Assembly (NCBI GenBank): GCA_963971575.1
Contig: OZ020612.1
Location: 68,073,869 to 68,137,868, forward strand
DNA from: Liopterus haemorrhoidalis
Taxonomy: Eukaryota > Arthropoda > Insecta > Coleoptera > Dytiscidae
Reading direction: 5' to 3'
Length of the DNA stretch: 64,000 bases
Below, in pieces: positions 25,709 through 36,329 of the stretch (its first letter is position 1; each line of letters begins with the position of its first letter). Position numbers and translations under genes: made by a program. The notes below the pieces were generated by a model. It saw only the letters and a program-made list of their open reading frames with translations, was not told where the DNA came from and did no database searches.

Positions 25709-25951
25709 TTGTCCTCATTGGTCAAAATGGAATATTTCACAATTAAACAAAACGGAAATAGAACATTAATAGTGAGTTCAGTAAAAAACAATGGTAATAA
25801 TGTAGCACCCAAAGCTTCAATTTTTTTACCTAATCTGCCCAATATAAATCAGTTTATGTTTCAAGTGTCAAATTTTTATTTTAGTTGTCATGTCATATTG
25901 TTGTTATACAAATGTCAAGGTAATATTTATCATTTATTATTTAAAAATTAA
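25709..25951 (+). CDS. Unrecognised ORF or first exon
   Basis: The ATG opens 80 codons with a balanced composition at the start (MEYFTIKQNGNRTLIVSSV) and APKASIFLPNLPNINQ in the middle, then a hydrophobic, less gene-like end. A donor-like G|GTAATA after codon 22 (phase 1) or other GT sites could end a real exon earlier. The 150 bases upstream are not a known repeat. No downstream exon was found. It may be a spliced gene start or chance. Confidence 0.3.
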   Translation: MSSLVKMEYFTIKQNGNRTLIVSSVKNNGNNVAPKASIFLPNLPNINQFMFQVSNFYFSCHVILLLYKCQGNIYHLLFKN

Positions 25952-26372
25952 GTTCTAATAAAACTGGCATTTTAACCTAGATTGTTTTATAAAGCCTGAT
26001 TGTCTATGTTAAAACAATTGGTCTCAAAATTCAGTCATTAAAATCCACTAAATTTGAAAATCGAGTTACGCACAAAGCTAAGAAATTAATATTTCATTAT
26101 GTCAGATTGAAAGTAAAATTAAATAGTACAATCAAAGACATTCGTAAGACGAAGCACAGCCTACTCTAATTATAAATTTAATTTATCACACGGTAGTTAC
26201 CTTTGATTTGTTTTGTTGTTTTTGACAAAATTGATAGAAAACAATGCAACTGTGTGGATGATGGAAACAATTTATAACCTATGAAGTAAAAGGGCTATTT
26301 TACTCCCTTATTTTGAAGCCCCCCCTTTTTTCTATTAGCCCCTATCCTAAATATCAGGCCTTGATATAATAA

Positions 26373-27173
26373 CACTGGTCAACTCAATTTTTGCTGACTT
26401 ACATCTAAGACTTGTTTCTTACTAATTTGGTGCTGCTGAACTCAAATATCACATCAGTTTTTGCGTATCAGATCAGATTTTTGTTCTACAACAAATACAT
26501 ATTTTCGGCCAAACAATGCTTCTATCGTTTAATTTTAGACATCGATACTGTAATTGGTACAAATTTGGCGAACAATAAGGACTAAATAATTAGAAAATAT
26601 TCTTAATATTTTATTTATAGTGAAAGAAAGAAAATGAGAACATTTTTAATTCCATTTTAATGCATTGGAGTGTTAAAATAAAAATACAAAATAATTTAAG
26701 GATTAAATGGTCATTGGTAAGATCTTCTGGAGTGCACCATTCCCGTTAAGTCTCTTTTAATACTCCAACAGTAGTCAGCCATCATGTGAGTATCCCACCT
26801 TCCTTGATAACATCTCTCCATCTCTTTTAAATCCTGATGGAAACGTTCACCCTGTTCATCACTAACATCTCCAAGATTGACAGCAAATTTGTCAAGAAGA
26901 CTGTTTAAAAAATGAAATTTCACACTCATGTTGCACCCCAGATGATGATAATTTTCAATCAAATTTTCAACGACCTCCACATAGTTTTCGGCTTTTTTAT
27001 TCCCAAGAAAATTTTTGATAAGCGCCACGAAAAACTGACATGCATGCTTCTCCATATCATCCGTATGACGTGATAGGCAGAAACTGTTAATATTTTTGAA
27101 ATCAGTACCCCAAAATTAGTTAAAAACAAGTATCTAAGTCAGCAAAAAAAAAGTTTAAATTTGTTGACCAGTG
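26373..27173 (-). mobile_element. ~0.8-kb DNA element with CACTGGTCAACA ends, copy 2
   Basis: Ends CACTGGTCAAC and GTTGACCAGTG are perfect inverted repeats. The minus-strand ORF (27055-26711, 114 codons) is longer than in copy 1 and reads MEKHACQFFVALIKNFLG at the start, then CNMSVKFHFLNSLLDKF and NLGDVSDEQGERFHQDL. A TAATAA direct repeat flanks it but lies in simple sequence. It is probably the 3' coding remnant of a larger autonomous transposon. Confidence 0.7.
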
Positions 27174-27558
27174 TAATAATTGAATTTTTAAATTCTATGC
27201 TTCAACTCAACTAAAAGAATCATGTTTCTGCATTTCTGTTTTTGTTTTAACTTGTCTCAACAATAGACTGTTATATTGGCTAAGATTTAAAAATGTTGCA
27301 ATCTAATAAATAACTCACATATCATAGAATAAAAATGTAATTAGATATATATAATACTAGTAAACAATAGTCTTGTAATTTATTGTTTATTTGTTGGAAA
27401 GAATAATTTATGTTTATGCAATTACGTAGTATATTCATATAATTGTTTATATTGTTTTAATGTTATGTGGGGGTTTATATTTCTAGTATTACACTTAATA
27501 ATGCGACCTTTAAAGTGCATTTTTATAAAGTTTGTATGTCAAAAAATTATTTACTAAC

Positions 27559-27634
27559 CTGATTCTGACCAACAGTCGGTGCATTCTTGACAGAGCATGG
27601 ACCAATCAAATTCCAAATCCTGGAATGTAGCCAT
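27559..27634 (-). CDS. Putative first coding exon (alternative start 1)
   Basis: Reading minus strand, ATGG in a fair Kozak context opens 25 codons (MATFQDLEFDW at the start, then CQECTDCWSES) and ends in CAG|GTTAGT, phase 1 with the first base of a Gly codon. It lies in a unique stretch between repeats. Two similar exons occur at 18774 and 11912 on the same strand with the same phase and end. No downstream exon was found inside the window. It could be a chance ORF; the matched phase of three argues otherwise. Confidence 0.45.
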
Positions 27635-28186
27635 TGTATTATTTAAATATGTAAATAAAATAATAATAATGAAATAATCATTATTTAAAACATTTTAAGT
27701 CATGATTAAAAACTTATTATTATGTTTAAAACTAAAATCATGCTGGAGCAGTCACTGTTTGAAAGATACTAATATCTGACCAGTACTCTCCCACTCGAAA
27801 CCTGTTTAGAGCAAAAAGAAGTCGATTCATTGACCTTCTAATAAATATTAAAAATATTAAATACTTATTATGTAAGTGAAATGTAAAAGTTATGCAAATT
27901 AATGACAAAAATTAATAAAAAAATTTCACCATGTCAGACAACTCGGAGAAAACTATCTCTAATTATATAGGCAAAGAGTAATTGACAGCTACTATAAACA
28001 AATAATTAATAAAGTAGTAATTTATTATAAGTAATTAGACATTTTTAACAAGACAGTCCCATTTGGGAATATGTATCTTAGTCCACCATTCCTAATTTTT
28101 CATTTGTGAAAAATTTTAAATCAATATTTTATTTAATACAATATCTGAGTTTGTAGCTGTTTCATTTCCAGCTTGTTTGGGATTCC
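27635..28186. other. Flank upstream of the minus-strand exon at 27634
   Basis: AT-rich apparently unique DNA, possible promoter of that exon. No motif stands out. Confidence 0.3.
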
Positions 28187-29236
28187 TTTTTAGGGTTTTA
28201 TAGGTATGACCAAAAAACCCTTATACCGTCATTTTGTCGTCTGTCTGTCTGTCTGTTCGGTAAAAATTGTAGCCAAACGGTTAAACCTAGAGAGTTGGAA
28301 TTTGGCATGCTTATACAACTCTTTGACCCGCACATAGGAAAAATACTAAAACATCTAAAAAACATATCCCCATAAAAATATAAACAAATATGTGCTCATC
28401 GAAAAAAAAATATATATTTTTTTATAATTCTGAGTAGGGTATCAAATGAAAGCCCTTGGTACGTGGATTAACGATCAAATTTTTATTTTTGCAAAATAAA
28501 TTATTTTGAAACGATTTTTGCCAAAATTGTGCAAAAAAATTTTTGTTCCACACCCTGTAGATGGTTTGAACTACAACTCTGAAACAATTCTAAGTAATGT
28601 ACATTGGTGTGAACCGGAATGGCACATCAGGAATTTTTGATCCGATTACGTTTTTGGAGAAAAACGCATTTTTTGTGATTTTTTGCTAATAATGTAAACA
28701 AGTTATAGCTTTGTAACACACTACACTGGAACGTGTATGCTGGTGTAGTGGTTTAGGCGCTGGCTTTTCACCCAAGTAACTCGATCCGAAAGGGATCGAA
28801 CCCTGCGAGAAGAGACGATATTATGTTTTGCTTTTTTTTTTTTTTAATGTTTATATTGTTTAAGTTATTTTTTCAAAATTCTAGTTATATTTTAGAAAAT
28901 GTTGCATTTAATTTTTAAAAGCGTAAATTTAATAACCAGTGGAAATTGTTTAAATTATAATTTAATTCTGTTTCAATGTACACGAAATCAGAGGGGCGGA
29001 ACCATAGGCACAATTTTTAAAATTCTTAATGAACCTTGCTATATATATATAAAAAAAAAATACTGCACATATTTAGAAACCTAAATAATGGTATTCGGCG
29101 TTCGAATTAAAATTAACAAAAAAAAATTTTAATATAAAATTTGTTCTGGCATCCCAAATAATCATGATTCCCTTACTAAATACCTGCGAAACCCTGAAAT
29201 GTGTGAAAATTCACACTTCACATAAATTTTTTACTT
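28187..29236 (+). repeat. Family B repeat, copy 5, tRNA-Glu-like core
   Basis: The most complete copy. The core at 28733-28812 reads TGGTGTAGTGGTTTAGGCGC (A box), then CTGGCTTTTCACCCAAG, close to the tRNA-Glu(UUC) anticodon arm, then GGGATCGAACCCTGCG (B box). Both arms match the other copies. Confidence 0.8.
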
Positions 29237-30280
29237 CGACATTTAATTTGGGTTTCCTGTTTTTTTGATGTAATCTTTTTGTTCCAGTACTGAGTCCCTC
29301 TGTAAAAATCCGTGTGTCCCAAAGTGTACACCAGACTTTCATCAATAATTTAAAAACTATGAAACTTCAATATAATATCTAAGTTGAAGTGAGGAAAGTT
29401 CAAAGAGTCTACCGACGGCATTCAAGGTTAGATGACACAATAGTGAGAGGCGCGTGTCCTTCGTGTTGTGGTGAAATCGGCGCGCGCTGTTTAATTAGTA
29501 TAAGTCGGGACCGCGACCTGATAGCAGGTACAGAGGTGTCATTCGTTTTGTCTATCATCTCTCTCAGACAACTTTCATGGAATATACCTAACATTTCTTC
29601 ATAGCACTTTTTATTTGCTAAACTACTTTCAAAATTATACAAAATTATTGTCCGATAATCTAGACTCGACACGTACAGAATTTTTCAACCTTATTTAACA
29701 AAAAATCAACACACACTGAAGATAAAAATAAAACGGTGGCTGTGTATATATGAAACACTCTTTTGTTAATTTGTATAAACCCTGTTTATTAATATTAGCG
29801 CATGACAAAACTTTTCTAGCACCTAGATAAAGTATATACTTACGTAAAATTTTGCCATAAAGATTTAACTCAGGGGCCCCAAAATGATTATTAGCTTCAG
29901 GCCTCCGAAAGTCTAAATTCACCACTGTTTTTTCCCACAAGTCGACGGATGTTTAATATACTTACTGTACTGTATTTGTTCCCCTATATTTTAGGAACTC
30001 ACTTCATGTAAGGATATATTAATGAAACACTAGTTAACTGTTATTGTCCGTACACGTGGTGGTCACTTATTGAATGAATCTCAATTCCTTACTCTTAATT
30101 AGCTTGTCTTATCATACTCATTAATGAATAATCTTTACGTAACGAATAATCTTTATTAATTACCAGTATGCTACACCTACTTTCCCTGATTTATTTACCA
30201 ATATATCTTGTTTCATCTTAGTCACGTGTCACGTGTATTCATTTTTCTTTGGTACTGTCAGTCAGGTTGTCTTCTGGCCT
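29237..30280. other. Unclassified, with a GC-rich patch
   Basis: 29405-29530 is markedly GC-richer (GGCGCGTGTCC, GCGCGCTGTTT). Opposing 71- and 87-codon frames overlap there; neither is recognised. The remainder is AT-rich. Confidence 0.35.
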
Positions 30281-31020
30281 TTTTTAGGGTTTTGTAGGTA
30301 TGACCAAAAAACCCTTATACCGTCATTTTGTCGTCTGTCTGTCTGTCCGGTAAAAATTGTAGTTAAACGGCTAAACCTAGAGAGTTGAAATTTGGCATGC
30401 TTATACAACTCTTTGACCCGCATATAGGAAAAATACTAAAACATTTAAAAAACATATCCCCCTAAAAATATAAACAAATATGTGTTCATCGAAAAAAAAA
30501 ATATTTTTTTATAATTCTGAGTAGGGTATCAAATGAAAGCCCTTAGTACGTGGATTAACGATCAAATTTTTGCAAAATAAATTATTTTGATGCGATTTTT
30601 GCCAAAATTGTGCAAAAAAATTTTTGTCCCACACCCTGTAGCCCGGATGGTTTAAACTAAAAATCTAAAAAAACATCTAACTCATGTATATTGGTGTGAA
30701 CCGAAATAGTACAACAGGAATTTTTGATCAGATTATGTTTTCGGAAAATAACACATTTTTTGTGGTTTTTGGTTCACAAAGTACAAAAGTTATACCAATG
30801 TAAGACACTCACATGCAAAGCGTGCGATAGCCTAATGGGTTAGAGCACTGCTAAAATGAGCTGGAAAACGAAGGGTTTCGAGTTCGAGTACGGAGTGAAT
30901 TTTATTTTTTCTATTTTTTTTTTATTTTTATTATGTTGAAATTATTTTGTCAAAATTTTAGTTATATTTTGACAAATGTTGTATTTAATTTTTAAGAGCG
31001 TAAATTTAATAACCACTCTT
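30281..31020 (+). repeat. Family B repeat, copy 6, different tRNA-like core
   Basis: Same left arm as copy 5, but the core at 30820-30895 is unlike it: A box ATAGCCTAATGGGTTAGAGC and B box GAGTTCGAGTACGG. The right arm breaks off near 31020. Confidence 0.8.
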
Positions 31021-31606
31021 ATTATATGATTAACAGACGATAAATTATTTTAATATTGTAAATTTGAAATAAGCCGACCACGCCGCGAAGGTTGCCGAGT
31101 AGATACGACTGAGACTGTAAGGGTTTGACGTCACAGATACAGACAAAACATAATGTTTACGTGTTTATATTGTATTGTTTGAGAGTTTTGTATTTGTTTT
31201 TAAACAATTTTTCACGCATTTATTATTAAAATAATTTATAAAATATATGTACTCACATTAAAATGGTCTTCACAAACATAAAGTTTACTTTTTTCTGAAA
31301 TATCGGTTTTATTTCGCCTCATAGCTTTTCTGTTGTTTTTCGTCATCAGGTAATGATATAAATTATTTTTTTGGATTTCTAATTGAACTATTTGTGCACA
31401 TTGGTACTAAACAATATTTTCGACTATGTTTCGAAGTACTGGGGCCTGAATCTTCCATATTTTATATATTTTAATATAAAATTTAATTCGGTAAACATGT
31501 ATAAATTGTTTTTATAGAATTAAACTTTATTTTAATTAAAATCAGTCTAACTTTACATAACCTATAAAAGTTATACAAACAAATAAGTTCACAACAGACT
31601 ATGTAC

Positions 31607-31844
31607 GGGTGTCAGGACAGAATTATACTGGACAAAATTACACCGGACAAAATTACACAGAAGAAAAATTTCGTATGTGTAAATTAAAGTAAATTAAATG
31701 TGTAATTTTGTCTTAGTGTAATTTTCGTATGTGTAATTTCGTCCTTGTGTAATTTCTTCCCTGTGTAATTCTGTCTATGTGTAATTTCTTCTGTGTAATT
31801 TTCTCCCGTGTAATTTTGTCCAGTGAAATTTCGTCATGTAACCC
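31607..31844. mobile_element. MITE built of 15-16-bp repeats
   Basis: Ends GGGTGTCAGGACAGAATTAT... and its imperfect complement (about 37 bp), flanked by a perfect 7-bp repeat TATGTAC (31600-31606 and 31845-31851). The interior is about eight direct units of TGTGTAATTTCGTCCT, with two units of the opposite sense at the left end. Confidence 0.7.
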
Positions 31845-31851
31845 TATGTAC

Positions 31852-32944
31852 GCTGGGTAGACTAGTAGTGTCATGTGTCAGTTAGAAGGGTATGACGTCA
31901 CACGTCGTTTTCGCGCGCTACATACATTTATGATTTTTTTAAGCCTTCAAATTACAAAAAAAAAAAAAACTGTTTTTTATATTTATATGCAACAAGAGGA
32001 ATATAATAAAAAAAAAAAATAAAAAATGATGCCTATCCCCTATTACAAAGAAATGAAATCAGCAGTTGACTTCGGTAAGATATCAATACAGTTAATTAAA
32101 TTAAGCAAGTTAAAACTCCTGAAAATGCTTTATTCTTATTAATTCATATTTATAGATACGTTGAGTAGTTTACTTTTTTTAAATTGTATGTTTCTGTAGC
32201 TCTTAATCAATATTTATGTTACATTTTTGTATTCACTTTATAAAAATGTGGGATGCATGATTATAGAATTGTAGTACATGTATGTATGTATGTAGGTAGT
32301 GAATTTTTTCTAAAATATAGATGTCAGGTTCTTTGTATAAGGTCAACAACAATACAGTTATATGATAAATAAAATTATTCATGAATGTCAAGTTTACCTA
32401 ATCACAAGATAATGCAGACTAAAATTCCAAAGAATGGACTATTTATATTACGAATCAAGAAACAATAGAATGTATAATACGCATCTAAAAAAAGCAACAG
32501 TAAAAACTAATTGAATTCTAGATATCCCAATTTCTTTTAAAAAACGATTACTTTTATAAAAGACATGGGTTCAAACGTGTCCACGTGCTTTTATTATATA
32601 AACTTTGATAATGTATTCTTAGATACACTTATCACATTCTTAAATTCTTATGCTTAGCTATAAATAATAAAATTGCGAAATTTTTTATCTTTATACAAAA
32701 CTGCTGCCATGTGAAACAAAATGTTATCATTTGTTTTAAATTTTATGAATCGAATTATCTCTAATGGCATGCCGCTCCTTTGACCAAAATTCGAAAGTTT
32801 GAGTCAGAATTTCGAATCAGCATTTGAAATTAATGCGAATGCGCTTCTATGATGCGCGTGGCAGAGTTGTCACAATTTTCACGTGTGATAAGTGTTGAAT
32901 TTATTTAAAAAATTTAAGGGATTAATTAATTAAATTTAGTAAAT
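31852..32944. other. CTU2 upstream region
   Basis: AT-rich; a GTAT microsatellite at 32280-32296. The 120 bases before the CTU2 ATG contain a GC-richer patch (GATGCGCGTGGCAGAG) that could be its promoter. Confidence 0.35.
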
Positions 32945-34330
32945 ATGTGTTCTATTAATGAAGATGTTATGCTTACAGATAATCATGCAAAAAATAAAAT
33001 TAACTTGTAAGTTTTAACATATTTAAAATTATAACCTCCAAATTTGATCATAATTATTCCTAATATTTCATTTATTTTGACCTAAAACTTAAAGTATCGT
33101 AATGTCTTGTAGATCTTTTGTTTTTTTTTTTTTTGCATTTTTTGATTTATTCAACCTTTGAAACAGTGGTTTACAATTGCATCATTTGTTAATAATGTTT
33201 AAATTTGTTTAAGGACAAGTTGTAAAAAATGTTTATCCGACAAACCATCTATATTGCTTCGAAAAATTGATGTTTATTGTAAGTCTTGTTTTTTGGAAGC
33301 AAGTACTCACAAGTTCCGAGGTATGTTAGGGAAATATCGCCTTATCCATCCAAATGATAAAGTATTAGTTGTATACCGAACAGGACATCCATCAAGATCG
33401 CTCTTACATTTAATATACACAGGTTTAAATTTGCCACAACATAAAAAATTGAAGTTTCAACCAATTTTCTTATTTATTACTGGTAAGTTATTCAATATTA
33501 TTTGTTGATTCAATACTAATATATTTTTAAATTTTGCAGAAGATATTGATATGGAAATGAACGAACATACAGAATTACTTCGAAAAGTAAATGAAGAAGT
33601 AATTAAAAATGGTTTTCCAATCTTTTTTACTTCTCTTCATGAGTACATTAAAAACCCTGATGAACCAGCTGTCTTGGAATTTAAAGAATACATCATGTGT
33701 TATGGGAAACATGAAAATCATTTAAAACATTTAAAAGTGTCCGATTCAATAGACATTTCAGAAGTGTATAAAAAAAATCTTTTAATCTCAGTCGCCAAAA
33801 AACTTGATTGTAAAATTGTTTTGCTACCCGATATAAATAAAGATATAACTGTTGGGATTCTAAGTAATATATCTCTTGGAAGAGGGGCACATTTAGCAAT
33901 AAATATGGGGGTAATCGATAACAGAGACCCCGATATAAAAATAGTAACTCCTTTACGATTATTTGAGATTAAAGAAATTGTATTTTACAACTATTTTAAC
34001 AATTTAGATACTATTAATGTATCGGGGACTAAAAACACATCTTCTGTTCAGTCGTTGTTGAAAAAATTCGTGGAAGATTTACAAGTAAACTATCAGTCAA
34101 CAATTAATACCGTCGCAAGTACGGGAAATAAATTGTCTTGTCCGGATTCAGTTAATGTTTGTAAGTTATGTAAATTACCAATTGAAACACAGTCTCGATT
34201 ATCATCTAGTGAAGCACTTAGATTTTCTCAGTGGATATCTACAAGTTGTTCGGATGATATTACAAAATTCCAAAATAATCAAAATGGTGATAAAAATTAT
34301 TGTTTTACATGTAGTAAATTAAAAAGATAA
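32945..34330 (+). CDS. CTU2: Cytoplasmic tRNA 2-thiolation protein 2 (CTU2/NCS2), 3 exons
   Basis: Exons 32945-33006, 33214-33482 and 33540-34330 join in frame through GT-AG introns (donors GTAAGT) to give 373 aa. Seen: an N-terminal zinc pair set (C24-x2-C27, C43-x2-C46), HKFRGMLGK at 53-61, a nucleotide-loop remnant YRTGHPSRS at 75-83, SLGRGAHL at 222-229, and C-terminal cysteine pairs at 318/321 and 365/368. Known: CTU2 partners CTU1 (Ncs6) to thiolate U34 of cytosolic tRNA-Lys, -Glu and -Gln, using sulfur relayed by URM1. CTU2 itself lacks a working SGGxDS PP-loop, as here. The first ATG opens a 20-residue leader before the first cysteine pair. It is somewhat shorter than the human protein but looks complete. 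VPS54 lies convergently downstream, beyond a repeat and a small ORF. Identification rests on motif order and recall of the family, not a search. Confidence 0.9.
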
Positions 34331-34335
34331 CAAAC

Positions 34336-34341
34336 AATAAA
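34336..34341 (+). terminator. CTU2 poly(A) signal
   Basis: AATAAA begins five bases after the CTU2 stop codon. A second AATAAA is at 34371-34376. Either could direct cleavage; the second gives a more usual 3' UTR length. Confidence 0.5.
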
Positions 34342-34376
34342 TATTTATACAGTATGACACCGTTTAATTCAATAAA

Positions 34377-35032
34377 TATTATTTTGGCTCTACAACCCAT
34401 TGTGGATCTTGCCTTCATTCGGTTTCTAATCCCTGAATCTTCCTTTACCTTTTGGTCTACCGTTTCTTTTCTATGTTGGTTTTGACTCCTTCATTCTTTC
34501 CACACATCCTATCTATTTTAACCCTTTTATTGCTAAACCCGTTTTCTAATACAGGTACCACAATACGGATGCCTTTCGGATTTGAACATCTCCTGCAGTT
34601 AGCACATAAAGCAATATCGCGTATTAACACGGTTGTCGCAGTTAGTCATTTAGTTATGTTTATAAATTTAATACATTTTTAGTATAAATTATAAAAAAAG
34701 TAATTTTAATTTTTTTATTTTGTAGAGAAAGTAAAACAAAAATAAAAAAATTCACAAGTCGATGGTTCCGTTCATAATTTGAATTTACAGCCAAATACGC
34801 AATATTAAATAAATCAACAATAATAATAAATCTATGGTTGGCACCAAATTTTTTATCTTGCCACATGTATTGTTCCAGAATAGGAGGGTTTTTTAATATT
34901 TTATTTGTGGTTGGTCAGATTTTGGATAAAACGCAGCAATGCTTTCTTTTTTATTTATTTATTTATTTGAACACAACAGACATAAGTTCTATATGTGTTT
35001 ATATACAGAGAAAAATTAAAAAAAAAATTGAT
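34377..35032. other. Unclassified region after CTU2
   Basis: 34400-34640 is pyrimidine-rich then has a peptide-like frame (MPFGFEHLLQLAHKAISRIN) after a CAG. No gene or transposon assigned. Confidence 0.3.
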
Positions 35033-36028
35033 GTGAAGTGTGAATTTTCACACATTTCAGGGTTTCGCAGGTATTTAGTAAGTGAATGATGATTATTTGG
35101 GATGCCAAAACAAATTTTATGTTAAAATATTTTTTTATGAATTTTAATTTTAAAGCCTAATTTAAGTTTCTAAATATGTGCAGTATTTTTTTATACAGCA
35201 AAGTTCATTAAGATTTTGAAAATTGCGCCTATGGCTTCCATTGGTTGTTTAAATCATAAGCTCCGCCCCTCTCATTTCGTATACATTCAAACATAGAATT
35301 AAATTATAATTTCAACACTTCCCACTGGTTATTAAATTTACGCTTTTAAAAATTAAATTACGTAAAATATAACTAGAATTTTGACAAAATAATTTAAATA
35401 AAATAAAAATGTAAAAAAAAAACAGAAAAAATAAAATTGACAGGAATCGAACTGTAGTTTGCAAATTAGGAACCGAGAACGATAACCGACTACGGACGCT
35501 TACTCATTTACTATATTATATAGCGAATTAAATATTTAACATATTTTAGTTAAAAACAAAAAATGCGTTATTTTCCGAAAACATAATCTGATCAAAAATT
35601 CCTATTGTACTATTCCGGTTCACACCAGTGTACATTACTTGGAATTTTTTCAGATTTTTAATTTAAACCATCTGGGCTACAGGGTGAGGGAGAATTTTTT
35701 TTCCCACAATTTTGGCAAAAATGGCCTAAAAATAATTTATTTTGTAAAAATGACATTTTGATCGTTAATCCACGTACTAAGGGCTTTCATTTGATACCCT
35801 ACACAGAATTTTAAAAAAATATTTTTTTTTTTCGATAAGCACACATTTGTTTATATTTATAGGGGGATATGTTTTTTAGATGTTTTAGTATTTTTCCTAT
35901 GTGCGGGTCAAAGAGTTGTATAAGTATGCCAAATTTCAACTTTCTAGGTTTAGCCGTTGGGCTACAATTTTTACCGAACAGACAGACAGACGACAAAATG
36001 ACGATATAAGGGTTTTTTGGTCATACCG
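35033..36028 (-). repeat. Family B repeat, copy 7, tRNA-like core
   Basis: Minus orientation, near full length. The core at 35511-35439 is like copy 3 (B box ACAGTTCGATTCCTG), with a small deletion in the A box (CGTAGTCGGTTATCG). It ends directly beside the hairpin cluster at 36037. Confidence 0.8.
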
Positions 36029-36036
36029 ATTGATTC

Positions 36037-36068
36037 ATCACGAGAAGTGATGAATCACTTCTCGTGAT
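36037..36068. repeat. Perfect 15-bp hairpin
   Basis: Arms ATCACGAGAAGTGAT (36037-36051) and ATCACTTCTCGTGAT (36054-36068) are exact reverse complements with a 2-base loop. An alternative 8-bp hairpin (TTCATCAC...GTGATGAA) overlaps it, so two mutually exclusive folds exist. It directly abuts the outer end of a family B repeat. Confidence 0.9.
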
Positions 36069-36118
36069 CGCTGAAGACGGAAACAGATAGTTGAGCAGTT
36101 TCCGAAACTTTCAGTTTC

Positions 36119-36155
36119 AAAAAGATATAATACTTATGAAGTATTATATCTTTTT
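36119..36155. repeat. Perfect 17-bp hairpin with ATG as its loop
   Basis: Arms AAAAAGATATAATACTT (36119-36135) and AAGTATTATATCTTTTT (36139-36155) are exact reverse complements; the 3-base spacer is the ATG of the 54-codon ORF. Confidence 0.9.
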
Positions 36156-36300
36156 GATACTAATACTCATTATATTGTACTATTCTAGCCTAGTACTATC
36201 AGCAATGGCAAACGTCCAAAATAACGGTGTCCGCATTAATATTGGACCCTTGCAAAATAATTTCAAAGATATTACAATCCAGTTATCTAAATTTATGTAA
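36136..36300 (+). CDS. Small secreted-type ORF (54 aa) bracketed by hairpins
   Basis: The ATG opens 54 codons: a strong hydrophobic leader (MKYYIFLILILIILYYSS, then VLSA) and a polar tail containing NNGVRINIGPLQNN, typical of a small secreted or membrane peptide. The start codon is the 3-base loop of a perfect 17-bp inverted repeat, and another perfect hairpin starts eight bases after the stop codon. No relative is recognised. It could be a real orphan peptide gene, a transposon remnant, or a chance ORF within a hairpin-rich mobile segment. Confidence 0.35.
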   Translation: MKYYIFLILILIILYYSSLVLSAMANVQNNGVRINIGPLQNNFKDITIQLSKFM

Positions 36301-36308
36301 TTTTTGCC

Positions 36309-36329
36309 AATGTGTAAATATTACACATT
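36309..36329. repeat. Perfect 9-bp hairpin after the small ORF
   Basis: AATGTGTAA / ATA / TTACACATT begins eight bases after the stop codon at 36300. It is AT-rich and short, so on its own it could be chance. Confidence 0.7.

Noticed and set aside
28733..28812. Functional tRNA-Glu gene
   Set aside because: The anticodon arm resembles tRNA-Glu, but the acceptor stem does not pair convincingly and the copy lies inside family B; treated as a tRNA-like repeat core.
29389..29672. Overlapping 71- and 87-codon ORFs in a GC-rich patch
   Set aside because: Opposite strands of the same stretch, no domain recognised, no start or splice context; left as unclassified.
31607..31844. CRISPR-like array
   Set aside because: Units are contiguous 15-16-mers without spacers, in an animal genome and inside a MITE with inverted ends.
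34452..34682. 76-codon ORF with HLLQLAHKAISRIN
   Set aside because: Peptide-like at one end only; no homologue recognised and no supporting gene structure.
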